The notes: generated from the letters alone by a model not told the origin. Counted from the stretch's first letter, positions 26,809 through 34,890 are shown. The stretch is 64,000 bases of DNA from CAYLPU01 sp964385635 (GCA_964385635.1 CAYLPU010000006.1:21218-85217), one strand, 5' to 3'. Numbers and translations are program-made.

Positions 26809-26933
26809 CATTTCTTGACCCGTGGTTCTCTGTTCAGGCGGGGAATCGCGCATCTCCCAATCCACCAAGTTATGCCTCCGGTGACGAATCGCTGTTGGAT
26901 CACTGAGACACTGAAATTCACTGATTTCGCAAA

Positions 26934-26960
26934 GAAAAAAGCGGAGGTCAGTCCTCCGCT
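26934..26960 (-). terminator. rho-independent terminator of tRNA-Asp
   Basis: On the - strand AGCGGAGG pairs with CCTCCGCT around a five-base loop and is followed by a run of Ts (TTTTTTCTTT). It is about 100 bases downstream of the tRNA and correctly oriented. Confidence 0.85.
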
Positions 26961-27057
26961 TTGCTTTCTCTCCGTCTTGCTCCTATCCACCAGCCGGGGC
27001 CAGTGCCCTATCACTCGGCCAACCTGGCCCCAGGCGACAAGATAATGATGTCATAGG

Positions 27058-27133
27058 CGGGGCCGACGGGATTTGAACCCGCGATCTCCGGCTTGACAGG
27101 CCGGCATGTTAAACCAGGCTACACCACGGCCCC
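27058..27133 (-). tRNA. tRNA-Asp (anticodon GTC)
   Basis: A 76-base cloverleaf on the - strand. The acceptor stem is GGGGCCG/CGGCCCC with discriminator G, the anticodon stem CCGGC/GCCGG encloses loop CTGTCAA (anticodon GTC), and the T arm is CGGGTTCAAATCCCG. CCA is not encoded. It has its own promoter (27145-27173) and terminator (26934-26960). Confidence 0.95.
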
Positions 27134-27144
27134 GAACGGTGCGT

Positions 27145-27173
27145 ATCATACCACAACACGTTCTTTCCGTCAA
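27145..27173 (-). promoter_or_regulatory. sigma-70 promoter of tRNA-Asp
   Basis: On the - strand TTGACG (27168-27173), 17-base spacer, TATGAT (27145-27150). The -10 box ends 11 bases before the mature tRNA 5' end. Confidence 0.85.
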
Positions 27174-27295
27174 TCTGCTCTTGAGTACGGTGTTTGCAGG
27201 GACCGTTCCGCATCAGGGGATGCTTCACTCCTCGCTTTGACTCACGCTTGCACTCCACAGTGTACCGGGTTTGGTGCCCCGCGCCAACGGTCGAT

Positions 27296-27319
27296 GGCAG
27301 GTACAAGACCTGCCCCTAC
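27296..27319 (-). repeat. partial copy of the GTAGGGGC dispersed repeat
   Basis: The - strand reads GTAGGGGCAGGTCTTGTACC, matching the left half of the element at 22969 with one change. The rest of 27174-27397 shows no gene. Confidence 0.6.
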
Positions 27320-27397
27320 TGGAGGGCGCGGGGCGACGCTATTTGGCTGGCCGGGCAGAGCCCGGGCGCGACCGGGGCCGGGTCGGGCACCCGCAAC

Positions 27398-27426
27398 TTG
27401 GCCAGAACGGCCACAAATGGTATAGT
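27398..27426 (+). promoter_or_regulatory. promoter of purH, apparently leaderless
   Basis: TTGGCC (27398-27403), 17-base spacer, TATAGT (27421-27426). The initiating base would fall at or next to the purH ATG (27433), and there is no Shine-Dalgarno. Confidence 0.65.
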
Positions 27427-27432
27427 AGCATA

Positions 27433-28947
27433 ATGACCCTCAAATGTTCCCTTTTCAGCGTCTACGACAAGACCGGCCTGGTCGACTTTGCGCGTCCGCT
27501 GGCCAGGCGGGGAGTGGAACTCGTCGCCAGCGGCGGCACCGCTCGCGTCCTGCGCCAGGCCGGGCTACCGGTGCGGGCGGTCAGCGACCTGACCGGCTTC
27601 CCGGAGATCCTGGGCGGCCGGGTGAAGACGCTTCATCCGGCAGTCCACGGCCCCATCCTCTCCCGCCGCACCCCCGCCGACCGGGCTGAACTCGCTGGCC
27701 TGGGCTGGGGCGAGATCAACCTGGTCGTGGTCAACCTTTATCCCTTTGAGGAGACGGTGGCCGGCACTCAGGCCTCGCTGGAGGCGGCCATCGAGCAGAT
27801 TGACATCGGCGGCGTGGCATTGCTGCGCGCAGCGGCCAAGAACTTCGCCCACGTGACGGTGGTGTGTGACCCCGCTGACTACGCGCCCGTCCTGGCGGAG
27901 ATCGAGGCCCAGGGGGAGGTCTCGCCGGAGACGCGGCACCGGCTGGCGGTCAAAGCGTTCGCCCGCACCGCTGCCTACGCCGCCGCCATCTACCGCTACC
28001 TGGCCGGCGACGACTCCCTGTTACCTGAACGGTTGGTGCTGCATCTGCGTAAACTGACCGACCTGCGTTACGGAGAGAACCCCCACCAGCGGGCAGCCCT
28101 GTACGCCCCACCCGGCGTGACCGGCCCCCTGGGCGGCGAACTGCTCCAGGGCAAGCCCCTCTCGTACAACAACCTGTTGGACCTGGACGCGGCCTGGCGG
28201 GCCGCCGTTGGCTTCGAGCACCCCACGCTCGTCATCGTCAAGCACCTCAGTCCCTGCGGCATCGCTTCGGCCGGCACCCTGGCCGAGGCCTTCCCGCTGG
28301 CACTGGCCGGCGACCCGGTCTCGGCCTTCGGCGGGGTCATCGCTGCCAACCGGCCCTTCGATGGCCCCGCCGCCCGTGCCCTGGGCGGCCTGTTCGTCGA
28401 GGCCATCGCTGCCCCCGCCTTCACCGACGAGGCGCGGGAAACGCTGAGCGGTCGAAAGGGATGCCGCCTGCTGGAGTTGAGCCGGGCAGCGCCCGACGCA
28501 ATTGAGGTGCGTAGCGTCCAGGGCGGATTCCTGATCCAGGAGCGTGACGCGGGCGACGAAGCCGAATGGCAAGCGGTCACCAGTCGCGCCCCTACCCAGG
28601 CGGAGATGGAAACCCTGCGCTTCGCCTGGCGGGCCGTGGCCCACGTCAAGTCCAACAGCATCCTGCTGGCCCGGGGCGAGGCGGCGGTAGGCATCGGTGG
28701 GGGGTTGCCCAGCCGGGTGGATGCGGTGCGGCTGGCAGTGGTCAAGGCGGGCGAGCGGGCCCGTGGCGCGGTGCTGGCCTCCGACGGATTCTTTCCCTTT
28801 CCCGACGGGGTGGAACTGGCCGCCCAGGCCGGGGTGACGGCGGTCGTTCAGCCCGGCGGCTCGGTGCGCGATCAGCAGGTCATCGAGGCGGCCGGCCGGC
28901 TGGGACTGGCGATGTGCTTCACCGGCGTGCGCCATTTTCGGCACTGA
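27433..28947 (+). CDS. purH: bifunctional AICAR formyltransferase / IMP cyclohydrolase
   Basis: A 504-residue PurH, slightly short but complete. It catalyses the last two steps of purine synthesis: formylation of AICAR with 10-formyl-THF, then ring closure to IMP. The N-terminal cyclohydrolase domain shows FSVYDKTGLVDFAR, ASGGTARVLR and GGRVKTLHPAVHGP. The formyltransferase domain shows LRYGENPHQRAAL, the catalytic Lys-His in VKHLSPCGIAS and AFGGVIAANRP. ATG 27433 is preferred because the family N-terminus begins here; open frame upstream encodes unrelated residues and a -10 box lies 6 bases before the ATG. Confidence 0.95.
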   Translation: MTLKCSLFSVYDKTGLVDFARPLARRGVELVASGGTARVLRQAGLPVRAVSDLTGFPEILGGRVKTLHPAVHGPILSRRTPADRAELAGLGWGEINLVVVNLYPFEETVAGTQASLEAAIEQIDIGGVALLRAAAKNFAHVTVVCDPADYAPVLAEIEAQGEVSPETRHRLAVKAFARTAAYAAAIYRYLAGDDSLLPERLVLHLRKLTDLRYGENPHQRAALYAPPGVTGPLGGELLQGKPLSYNNLLDLDAAWRAAVGFEHPTLVIVKHLSPCGIASAGTLAEAFPLALAGDPVSAFGGVIAANRPFDGPAARALGGLFVEAIAAPAFTDEARETLSGRKGCRLLELSRAAPDAIEVRSVQGGFLIQERDAGDEAEWQAVTSRAPTQAEMETLRFAWRAVAHVKSNSILLARGEAAVGIGGGLPSRVDAVRLAVVKAGERARGAVLASDGFFPFPDGVELAAQAGVTAVVQPGGSVRDQQVIEAAGRLGLAMCFTGVRHFRH

Positions 28948-28960
28948 GCCAGAACGCACG

Positions 28961-28989
28961 GCTGGATCTGGCGATCCAGCCGGAGCAAA
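28961..28989 (+). repeat. palindromic GGATCTGGCGATCC-type repeat after purH
   Basis: GCTGGATC-tggc-GATCCAGC (28961-28980) followed by CGGAGCAAA, 13 bases after the purH stop. Related units lie at 31371-31388 and, twice, at 61986-62046. It may act as a 3' mRNA stabiliser or weak terminator. Confidence 0.6.
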
Positions 28990-29035
28990 GTCGAGGACTG
29001 AGCACGCCCAAACGGGTTCTCACAGATTTTTTATC

Positions 29036-29188
29036 GTAAGCGTTCAGCCCCCTCTCCCTGGCAGGGAGAGGGTTGGGGTGAGGGTGGAAATTTCTCTCGA
29101 AAAAGACTGAATTTACGAGCTCTTTCGCCAGTTTTGCAGACTTTACCCTCCCCCTGCCCCTCCCTGGGAGGGAGGGGTGAACACTTAC
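29036..29188 (+). mobile_element. 153-bp MITE, copy 1
   Basis: Non-coding element with ends GTAAGCGTTC (29036-29045) and GAACACTTAC (29179-29188), inverted with one mismatch. It is flanked by an 8-bp direct repeat TTTTTATC (29028-29035 and 29189-29196), a target-site duplication. Inside are GC-rich palindromic arms (CCCTCTCCCTGGCAGGGAGAGGG; CCCCTCCCTGGGAGGGAGGGG, each split in the original by short loops) around an AT-richer core. It is nearly identical to copy 2 at 32572-32724. No transposase is encoded in the window. Confidence 0.9.
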
Positions 29189-29234
29189 TTTTTATCTTTA
29201 TCTGCGTACATCCGTCTTGGAGAGTAAGACTTTC

Positions 29235-29259
29235 GCAACCTTTTGAGGTATAATACGTA
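29235..29259 (+). promoter_or_regulatory. candidate ECF-type (autoregulated) promoter of the sigma gene
   Basis: GCAACC (29235-29240), 15 bases, CGTA (29256-29259), close to the ECF consensus GGAAC-N16-CGTC. A TATAAT (29249-29254) overlaps and could serve the housekeeping sigma instead. The sigma gene starts 43 bases downstream. Confidence 0.45.
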
Positions 29260-29302
29260 ATAGAGATCACCTGGAGACATCCAGATTGAGTGGAGCACAC
29301 GT

Positions 29303-29863
29303 GTGACCAACGAGGCAGAGTGGATCAGACTGGCACGGGCGGGCGACCAGGCTGCATTCGGTCGCCTGGTTGGGGCTTACCAGACACGCGTCTACAACCT
29401 GGCCTACCGGATGCTGGGCAATGCAAGCGAAGCCGAGGAAGCCGCACAGGAGACATTCCTACGGGTCTACACCCACCTGCACAGTTACGACCCGCAGCGG
29501 CCCTTCCGCTCCTGGCTGTTGTCCATTGCCTCCCATTACTGCATCGACCGGCTACGCCGCCGGCGGATCGTATGGCTGCCGCTGGATGAAGAGATCGCAG
29601 TGCCTGACAGGCTGGTAAGCGACCGCCCTAACCCGGAGGCTGTGACGATACAACGAGAGCGGGAGGAACAGATACAGCGACTGCTGGCGGCTCTCTCGCC
29701 CACCGACCGGGCGGCGATAACGCTCCGCTACTGGTACGATTGCTCCTACGAGGAGATCGCCGAGATGCTGAACCTGACGGCGAGCGCGGTCAAGTCACGG
29801 CTCCACCGCGCCCGGCGTGGTCTGGCGAAGATGATGCAAGGAGAAACGGCCAATGCACTGTGA
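29303..29863 (+). CDS. ECF-type RNA polymerase sigma factor
   Basis: A 186-residue sigma factor with region 2 (about 8-80; 'AYRMLGNASEAEEAAQETFL', RPFRSWLLSIASHYCIDRLR) and region 4 (about 125-180; 'LRYWYDCSYEEIAEMLNLT', SAVKSRLHRARRGLAK). No region 1 or 3, as expected for ECF. It directs polymerase to stress or envelope genes. The start is GTG 29303. Its end overlaps the zinc-finger anti-sigma gene by 11 bases, the classic sigma/anti-sigma pairing. A consensus ECF promoter precedes the lipoprotein gene at 32816. Confidence 0.95.
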   Translation: MTNEAEWIRLARAGDQAAFGRLVGAYQTRVYNLAYRMLGNASEAEEAAQETFLRVYTHLHSYDPQRPFRSWLLSIASHYCIDRLRRRRIVWLPLDEEIAVPDRLVSDRPNPEAVTIQREREEQIQRLLAALSPTDRAAITLRYWYDCSYEEIAEMLNLTASAVKSRLHRARRGLAKMMQGETANAL

Positions 29864-30401
29864 GCAGGCCAGTCAAATGATGTCGGCACGGCTGGACGAC
29901 TGCCTCGACAGCACGGAAATCGACCTGCTGGAAGATCACCTGGCTGCATGCAGCGGATGCCAGGCCGAATGGCGCAGGCTACAAGCGCTCGACCGTCTGC
30001 TGGCGTCCACTCCGATGCTGCGCGCTCCGCTCCGTGTGCGCGTGCAGGTCATGGCCCGTCTGAACCGAAGGGAACAGACGCGCCGGGCGATCATCGGCAG
30101 CACGGCACTGGCGCTGGGGACGGTGGCGCTGGCGCTGCTCGCGCTGGCCCCGGTCTTCCTCGGCCTGCTGGATGCGACAGGCATCACGCCGGCACTGATC
30201 AGCGGTGGCCCAGCGACTATCGTGCAGTTGCTGACCTTTCTGAGGACGATATGGCGCGCACTGTTGGTGCTGATAGAGTTGGTGCTGATAGAGAGGTCTG
30301 CCGTCCCTCTCGCCTTCCTGGGCTTGTGCGGACTGGTGATCGCACTGGCGTTGAACGGCCTGTGGGTGGGCGCGGTGCGCCGCCTTCGCACAGCGCGCTG
30401 A
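29853..30401 (+). CDS. zinc-finger anti-sigma factor, membrane-anchored
   Basis: A 182-residue protein. The N-terminus has the zf-HC2/ZAS pattern: His2-Cys3, then HLAACSGC (His-x3-Cys-x2-Cys, about residues 29-36), which binds zinc and holds the sigma factor. Membrane helices follow (about 80-107, a weaker one near 117-145, and about 150-173). It probably releases the upstream sigma when an envelope signal arrives. Translationally coupled to the sigma gene by an 11-base overlap. Confidence 0.92.
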   Translation: MHCEQASQMMSARLDDCLDSTEIDLLEDHLAACSGCQAEWRRLQALDRLLASTPMLRAPLRVRVQVMARLNRREQTRRAIIGSTALALGTVALALLALAPVFLGLLDATGITPALISGGPATIVQLLTFLRTIWRALLVLIELVLIERSAVPLAFLGLCGLVIALALNGLWVGAVRRLRTAR

Positions 30402-30447
30402 CGCAGGTTTGACGATACGATACACACTTTCGGGTAAGGAGATAGTC

Positions 30448-31362
30448 ATGAGGAACTTTTCAATCACACTGGCGACACTTTTCCTGATCGGCAGCACCAT
30501 CGCGTGCGGCACAATACCGCAAGTGCCTGAAATCGAAATACCGGAAATCGAAGTGCCCGACATCAACGTGCCAACCCTGGAGGCTGGGGAGATGCGGGAC
30601 GAACAGGAAGATATCCCCCTGTCGGGGGCCGAATCGGCCACCGTCGAGATCATCTTCGGCGCTGGCAAACTGGAGATTGAGGCCGGGACCCCCGGCCAAC
30701 TCTTCTCCGGTCACTTTCAGTACAACGTCGAGCAATGGGCACCGGAAGTGACCTACGAGGACGGCGTGTTGACCATCGAGCAGCGCGGGGAAGATTGGGG
30801 CATCCCCACCGCAAATATTCACAACGAGTGGGAACTGGAATTCTCGCCCGAGATACCGCTCGAAATGGACATCGAGGTCGGCGCCGGCGAGGGAGAGTTG
30901 GACTTCACCGGGCTGCAACTTACGGCACTGGATATGGACCTGGGTGCAGGGGACTTCGATGTACGCTTCGGCAAGCCCAATGCGGTCGAGATGAGCGATC
31001 TCACGCTAGATACGGGGGCCTCAAAACTGGAACTGATCGGAATCGGCTACGCTGGCCCGGAGCGGGTGAGGGTGCAGAGCGGCGTAGGCGACATCACCCT
31101 CGACTTCACGGGGGCCTGGCCCCGCTCAGCCAATGTGCAAGTCACAGCCGGCGTCGGCTCGGTCACTCTGCGCCTGCCCGACAACGTGGGCGTGCGCGTC
31201 GAGACCCAAGGAGGGCTATCGAACGTGGAGGCGTCCGGCTTCGAGCGCGTGGACGATGCCTACGTCAACGACGCCTTCGGCACGGCGGAGATAGAACTGC
31301 ATATCCAGGTCACAATGGGCATCGGCAACCTGCGCCTGATTCAGGTGTCCAACGAGAACTAG
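30448..31362 (+). CDS. lipoprotein with toastrack-like (DUF2154/DUF4097-type) beta domain
   Basis: A 304-residue exported lipoprotein: signal peptide, lipobox (GSTIAC), then an unusual run of IPEIE(V/I) repeats (residues about 22-47) as a tether. The rest is a repetitive beta structure in which the motif G-(A/V)-G-x-(G/I)-x-(L/V) recurs (FGAGKLEIEAG, EVGAGEGELDF, LGAGDFDVRFG, SGVGDITLDF, AGVGSVTLRLP, MGIGNLRLI), typical of toastrack-like domains of cell-envelope stress proteins. ATG 30448 follows AAGGA. It lies in the sigma/anti-sigma operon and is probably a target or sensor of that system. Confidence 0.82.
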   Translation: MRNFSITLATLFLIGSTIACGTIPQVPEIEIPEIEVPDINVPTLEAGEMRDEQEDIPLSGAESATVEIIFGAGKLEIEAGTPGQLFSGHFQYNVEQWAPEVTYEDGVLTIEQRGEDWGIPTANIHNEWELEFSPEIPLEMDIEVGAGEGELDFTGLQLTALDMDLGAGDFDVRFGKPNAVEMSDLTLDTGASKLELIGIGYAGPERVRVQSGVGDITLDFTGAWPRSANVQVTAGVGSVTLRLPDNVGVRVETQGGLSNVEASGFERVDDAYVNDAFGTAEIELHIQVTMGIGNLRLIQVSNEN

Positions 31363-31370
31363 GACGGCAC

Positions 31371-31388
31371 GGGGATCTGGCGATCCCC
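31371..31388 (+). repeat. palindrome GGGGATC-tggc-GATCCCC
   Basis: A short perfect hairpin just after the lipoprotein stop, with the same TGGC loop as the repeats at 28961 and 61986. Confidence 0.5.
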
Positions 31389-31432
31389 TGCAGATGAATG
31401 GAACAATCAGGTATCGCCACGGAGGTGAAACA

Positions 31433-32542
31433 ATGCATAACCGACAATCCGCAGTCCGCAATCTGCAATTTGCACTCTGTTCCTTGCTGCTGGCTACTGT
31501 GATGCTGTTCCCGGCCACGCCAGCCCTGGCAGATGGAGACCCGCCCAGTGACGACGGTACCGTCGTATGGAACGAGGACTACACGCTGGAGGAGGGCGAG
31601 CGGCTGAATGGCGACCTGGTCGTCTTCAACGGCGACGTGACCCTGGAGGCTGGCAGCCGCGTAGAGGGTCACGTCATCGTCTGGAACGGGAGCGCCGAGG
31701 TGAAGGGCACCATCGAGGAGGACCTGGTCGTCTCCGGTGGGGACATCACCCTCGACGACAGCGCCCGGGTGGAGGGAGCCGTCGTATGCAGTTGGAATTG
31801 TGACCTTGATCGGGAAGAGGGATCCCGCGTGGATGGAGGGATCATCGAGGGGGTTCCCCCGTATGGATTCGACTTCGAACACCAACGCGGTTTCCCGATC
31901 CCGGTGCCATCCCCATCCCCACTTGCTTCCTGGGCTTCCGGCCCGCGATGGGCGCTGAACTGGATGCTCAAGGCCATACGCGGCGTGGTTGCGATACTGG
32001 TGATCGGCGCAGTCGCGGGGCTGGTAGCGCTGATCTGGCCTCACCAGACGGCGCGGGTCGGGAGAGTCGTCGTCGAGGCACCGGGACCCAGCTTCGGGAT
32101 AGGGTTGCTGACGGCGGCAGCCGCCACAGCGCTGATCGCCGTGCTGGCGATCACCATCTGCCTGGCACCGATCGCAGCGCTGGCGGCGCTCGCCCTGGGC
32201 GCGGCCGGGCTGCTCGGCTGGATCGGGATCGGCGCACTGGTCGGGGAGCGGCTGCTGCAGGCACTCAATGTCCATAATGTTGCGCCACTGTGGGCGGCAG
32301 GGCTGGGAACCCTGCTCATCACACTGATCGTGGGAGGGCTGAACGTCGCTCTGTGCCTGGCGCCGCTCGGATGGCTCATGATCTTCACCCTGGGCTGTGC
32401 GGGACTGGGTGCTGTGGTGCTGACTCGCTTCGGCACGATGGCCTACGCGCCACCTCGCCCCATCTCACCCCCACCGGTGTCAGCGCCGATTGAGACGGCT
32501 GCACCTCCTGAGGCATCGGAAGGGGAAGGTGTCAACGGATGA
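31433..32542 (+). CDS. exported bactofilin-like repeat protein with multi-helix membrane domain
   Basis: A 369-residue protein. A signal peptide ends near ALA (about residue 34). Residues 45-125 form a short beta-helix like that of polymer-forming (bactofilin/DUF583) proteins: LNGDLVVFNGDVTLEAGS, VEGHVIVWNGSAEVKGT, EEDLVVSGGDITLDDSA. About six membrane helices follow (170-330) and a Pro-rich tail. ATG 31433 follows GGAGGTGAAA. The first 15 codons are made of the heptamer CAATCCG/CAATCTG (31447-31475), so part of the signal peptide derives from a repeat. The final codons fall in another dispersed repeat (GTGTCAACGGATGA). Last gene of the sigma operon. Confidence 0.78.
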   Translation: MHNRQSAVRNLQFALCSLLLATVMLFPATPALADGDPPSDDGTVVWNEDYTLEEGERLNGDLVVFNGDVTLEAGSRVEGHVIVWNGSAEVKGTIEEDLVVSGGDITLDDSARVEGAVVCSWNCDLDREEGSRVDGGIIEGVPPYGFDFEHQRGFPIPVPSPSPLASWASGPRWALNWMLKAIRGVVAILVIGAVAGLVALIWPHQTARVGRVVVEAPGPSFGIGLLTAAAATALIAVLAITICLAPIAALAALALGAAGLLGWIGIGALVGERLLQALNVHNVAPLWAAGLGTLLITLIVGGLNVALCLAPLGWLMIFTLGCAGLGAVVLTRFGTMAYAPPRPISPPPVSAPIETAAPPEASEGEGVNG

Positions 32543-32571
32543 GGGGAAGGGGAAGGCGGGGTTCGGGGTTC

Positions 32572-32724
32572 GTAAGCGTTCAGCCCCCTCTCCCTGGCAG
32601 GGAGAGGGTTGGGGTGAGGGTGGAGATTTCTCTCGAAAAAGACTGAATTTACGAGCTCTTTCGCCAGTTTTGCAGACTTTACCCTCCCCCTGCCCCTCCC
32701 TGGGAGGGAGGGGGGAACGCTTAC
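32572..32724 (+). mobile_element. 153-bp MITE, copy 2
   Basis: Same length and sequence plan as copy 1. Ends GTAAGCGTTC (32572-32581) and GAACGCTTAC (32715-32724) are perfect inverted repeats. Flanks are (C)GGGGTTC at 32564-32571 and (G)GGGGTTC at 32725-32732, a 7-of-8 target duplication. Only a few internal bases differ from copy 1, indicating recent spread. It lies 20 bases before the ECF-type promoter of the next gene. Confidence 0.9.
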
Positions 32725-32744
32725 GGGGGTTCGTAGGTTCGGCC

Positions 32745-32770
32745 GGAACCAACCGCTGCCGGGCAACGTC
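32745..32770 (+). promoter_or_regulatory. ECF-sigma consensus promoter
   Basis: GGAACC (32745-32750), 16-base spacer, CGTC (32767-32770): an exact match to the classic ECF pattern, 45 bases before the lipoprotein start. The cognate sigma may be the one at 29303. Confidence 0.65.
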
Positions 32771-32815
32771 TATACAATACAGACATCTAACCAACCAACC
32801 ATAGGGAGGCAACTG

Positions 32816-33943
32816 GTGAAAACGCAATACCTCGCCCTTTTATCCCTGCTGGCACTCCTGCTGGCGGCCTGTGGGACGTCTCCTCTCGGCACCGAGGCTG
32901 TCCCCGGCACCCCAGCACAGCCCACCCCTGAGGTCAGCCCTGGCATACCGGCACGGCCCACCCCCGGCGAAAGCCCCCTGCCTGAACCGGAGGTAAGACC
33001 CGTCTCGCCCCTGCCGATTCCTCCAGCGGCCCCCTTGGACGCGGCAGTGGCGTACCTGGCTGCTGAGCTCAACGTCTCCCCGGAGGAAGTAACCGTCCTT
33101 TCCTTCGAACCGGTCGAGTGGTCAGACGCCAGCCTGGGCTGCCCACAGCCGGGGATGATGTACGCACAGGTCATCACGCCTGGTTACCTGTTCCTCCTGG
33201 AGGCTGGGGGCAGACGACACGAAGTCCACACCGATCGCACGGGACAGAACGTGGTCATCTGCGAGCGGGAAACCTCCGGGGACCTACGCGACCCGGAGGC
33301 CGCCTTCCGGGTTCTCTTGGCCCACCTGATCCAGACGACCCCTGGCTTTGGCCTGGACCAACAGGGAGAATGGATTCAGGATGACATCACATCGTCGGGA
33401 CTGGTGGGCGCATCCACCCGGGCTTGGCGGAGTGGGGAGTGGACCCTGGAGATGTCCTTCCCGGTACTACCGCAGCCGGTCTACGAGATCGTCCTGGCAC
33501 ACCAGCGGGCTGGTCTGGTCTGGACCGGCACGCTGGAGGCCGCTGGCACGGTGACTCCCGCCGACGAACCGCTTTTACTGTCGTTCGACGTGGGGTCGTG
33601 CGACGAAACCGTACCGCCTGATAGTCTGAATGAGTGGGCGGGGGTTGAGTTCTCCGTTGACACATCCGTTGACACCGTCCAGGAGGGGGCCATCCACATC
33701 GAGCAGAACCTATCGTATGTCTGTTGCGCGGAACTGGCGCTGACGGCTGGACGAGAGGGCGAGGTCATCAAGGTGATTGAGACCAACGTTGGTGAGGTAT
33801 GTCGCTGTATGTGCGGCTACCCGCTGACGGCAGACCTGACCGGGCTGTCCCCCGGCACGTACACCGTGGAAGTCTGGGGGGTGCAGCACTTTGACGTACA
33901 CCCGCTGGAGTTGCTGGGCAGCGGGGAGGTGACGATCCCGTAG
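32816..33943 (+). CDS. lipoprotein with Pro-rich tether, unknown function
   Basis: A 375-residue exported protein from GTG 32816, with GGGAGG upstream. Signal peptide and lipobox (LLAAC), then about 40 residues rich in Pro, Thr and Glu (TPEVSPGIPARPTPGE). A small domain follows (DAAVAYLAAELNVSPEEVTV...WSDASLGCPQPGMMYAQVIT), a motif common in Chloroflexota lipoproteins. The C-terminal half is beta-rich, with a Cys-dense part (YVCCAEL, VCRCMCGYP) that may form disulfides. A dispersed repeat encodes SVDTSVDTV (33653-33672). Probably an ECF-sigma target. Function not recognised. Confidence 0.78.
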   Translation: MKTQYLALLSLLALLLAACGTSPLGTEAVPGTPAQPTPEVSPGIPARPTPGESPLPEPEVRPVSPLPIPPAAPLDAAVAYLAAELNVSPEEVTVLSFEPVEWSDASLGCPQPGMMYAQVITPGYLFLLEAGGRRHEVHTDRTGQNVVICERETSGDLRDPEAAFRVLLAHLIQTTPGFGLDQQGEWIQDDITSSGLVGASTRAWRSGEWTLEMSFPVLPQPVYEIVLAHQRAGLVWTGTLEAAGTVTPADEPLLLSFDVGSCDETVPPDSLNEWAGVEFSVDTSVDTVQEGAIHIEQNLSYVCCAELALTAGREGEVIKVIETNVGEVCRCMCGYPLTADLTGLSPGTYTVEVWGVQHFDVHPLELLGSGEVTIP

Positions 33944-33956
33944 GTCTGCCACTTGC

Positions 33957-33985
33957 TTGTCCAAATGCCCCTTTCCTGTTATCAT
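33957..33985 (+). promoter_or_regulatory. promoter of surE, apparently leaderless
   Basis: TTGTCC (33957-33962), 17-base spacer, TATCAT (33980-33985). Transcription would begin at or one base before ATG 33993, and no ribosome site precedes that ATG. Confidence 0.55.
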
Positions 33986-33992
33986 AACCTCT

Positions 33993-34853
33993 ATGTCAAC
34001 ACACAGGATGACGTCAGCTTCTTCAATCCACAATCCGCAACCCGCAACCTGCAATCCTCTGATCCTGATCACCAATGACGACGGCGTCACATCGCCGGGG
34101 CTGCGAGCGGCAGCGCAGGCCGTCCTGTCCCTGGGGGAAGTCCTCGTCGTCGCCCCCGCCCAGCAGTGGTCGGGCGCGGGCAGGAGCATGCCCCGGGGTC
34201 TCAAGGGGCACATCGCGCGCTACCCACTGGAGGTGGACGGACAGCCGGTCACGGCCTACCAGGTAGACACCTCCCCGGCCCTGGTTGTGCTACACGCCCT
34301 GCTCAAATTGGCCCCTCGTCGCCCGGCGCTCCTCATCTCCGGCATCAACTATGGCGAGAACATGGGCACCGACGTCACCATCTCGGGCACCGTCGGCGCG
34401 GCGCTGCAAGGAGCGGCGCTTGGTGTCCCCGCCCTGGCAGCCTCCCTCCAGACCCCCAAGGAGACCCACGCCGACCCATCCGACAGCGTGGACTTCACCG
34501 CCGCTATCCACTTCACTCGCATGTTTGCCCGCCGTCTCCTCACCACCTCTCTCTTGTTTGACCTGTTCGACGTGGACCTGCTCAAACTGGACGTGCCGTC
34601 CAACGCCACGGTGGAGACCCCCTGGCGACTCACCCGCGTCTCGCGCCACACCTACTTCGCCCCCATTCCGCCGCAACGAGTCAGCCCAACAGACCAGGCG
34701 CGGATTGACTACGCGTCGCTCGCCCACCCCGAGCGCACCGAGCCCGATTCCGATATCTACGCTCTGGCGGTGGATCGAGTTGTCTCCATCGCACCTCTGA
34801 GCCTGGACCTGACCTCCCGGGTCGACTTCGGGGAAGTAGAAGCACTGCTTTAA
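33993..34853 (+). CDS. surE: 5'-nucleotidase SurE
   Basis: A 286-residue SurE-family phosphatase that dephosphorylates nucleoside monophosphates. The metal-site signature LILITNDDGVTSPGL begins at about residue 24. APAQQWSGAGRS and LISGINYGENMGTD carry the other conserved positions. The first 23 residues are not part of the fold: codons 10-23 come from a CAATCCG-type heptamer array (34022-34058). The ATG at 33993 is chosen from the promoter; translation could also begin further in, but no ATG lies between the array and the fold. A hairpin closes the gene, and a new promoter within it starts the glycan operon. Confidence 0.9.
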   Translation: MSTHRMTSASSIHNPQPATCNPLILITNDDGVTSPGLRAAAQAVLSLGEVLVVAPAQQWSGAGRSMPRGLKGHIARYPLEVDGQPVTAYQVDTSPALVVLHALLKLAPRRPALLISGINYGENMGTDVTISGTVGAALQGAALGVPALAASLQTPKETHADPSDSVDFTAAIHFTRMFARRLLTTSLLFDLFDVDLLKLDVPSNATVETPWRLTRVSRHTYFAPIPPQRVSPTDQARIDYASLAHPERTEPDSDIYALAVDRVVSIAPLSLDLTSRVDFGEVEALL

Positions 34854-34890
34854 GCCTTGCGGAGGGTTTTTTTGTAACCTTCGCAAGGCT
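34853..34890 (+). terminator. hairpin after surE
   Basis: AGCCTTGCGGAGGGTT pairs with AACCTTCGCAAGGCT (one mismatch, one bulge); the loop is T-rich. The AACCTTCGCAAGG arm also occurs in the inverted-repeat element at 11901-12018. Confidence 0.6.

Noticed and set aside
32490..32804. Small protein gene spanning MITE copy 2
   Set aside because: The open frame depends on the GC-rich MITE arms and overlaps the end of the upstream gene; the same region in copy 1 does not preserve it.
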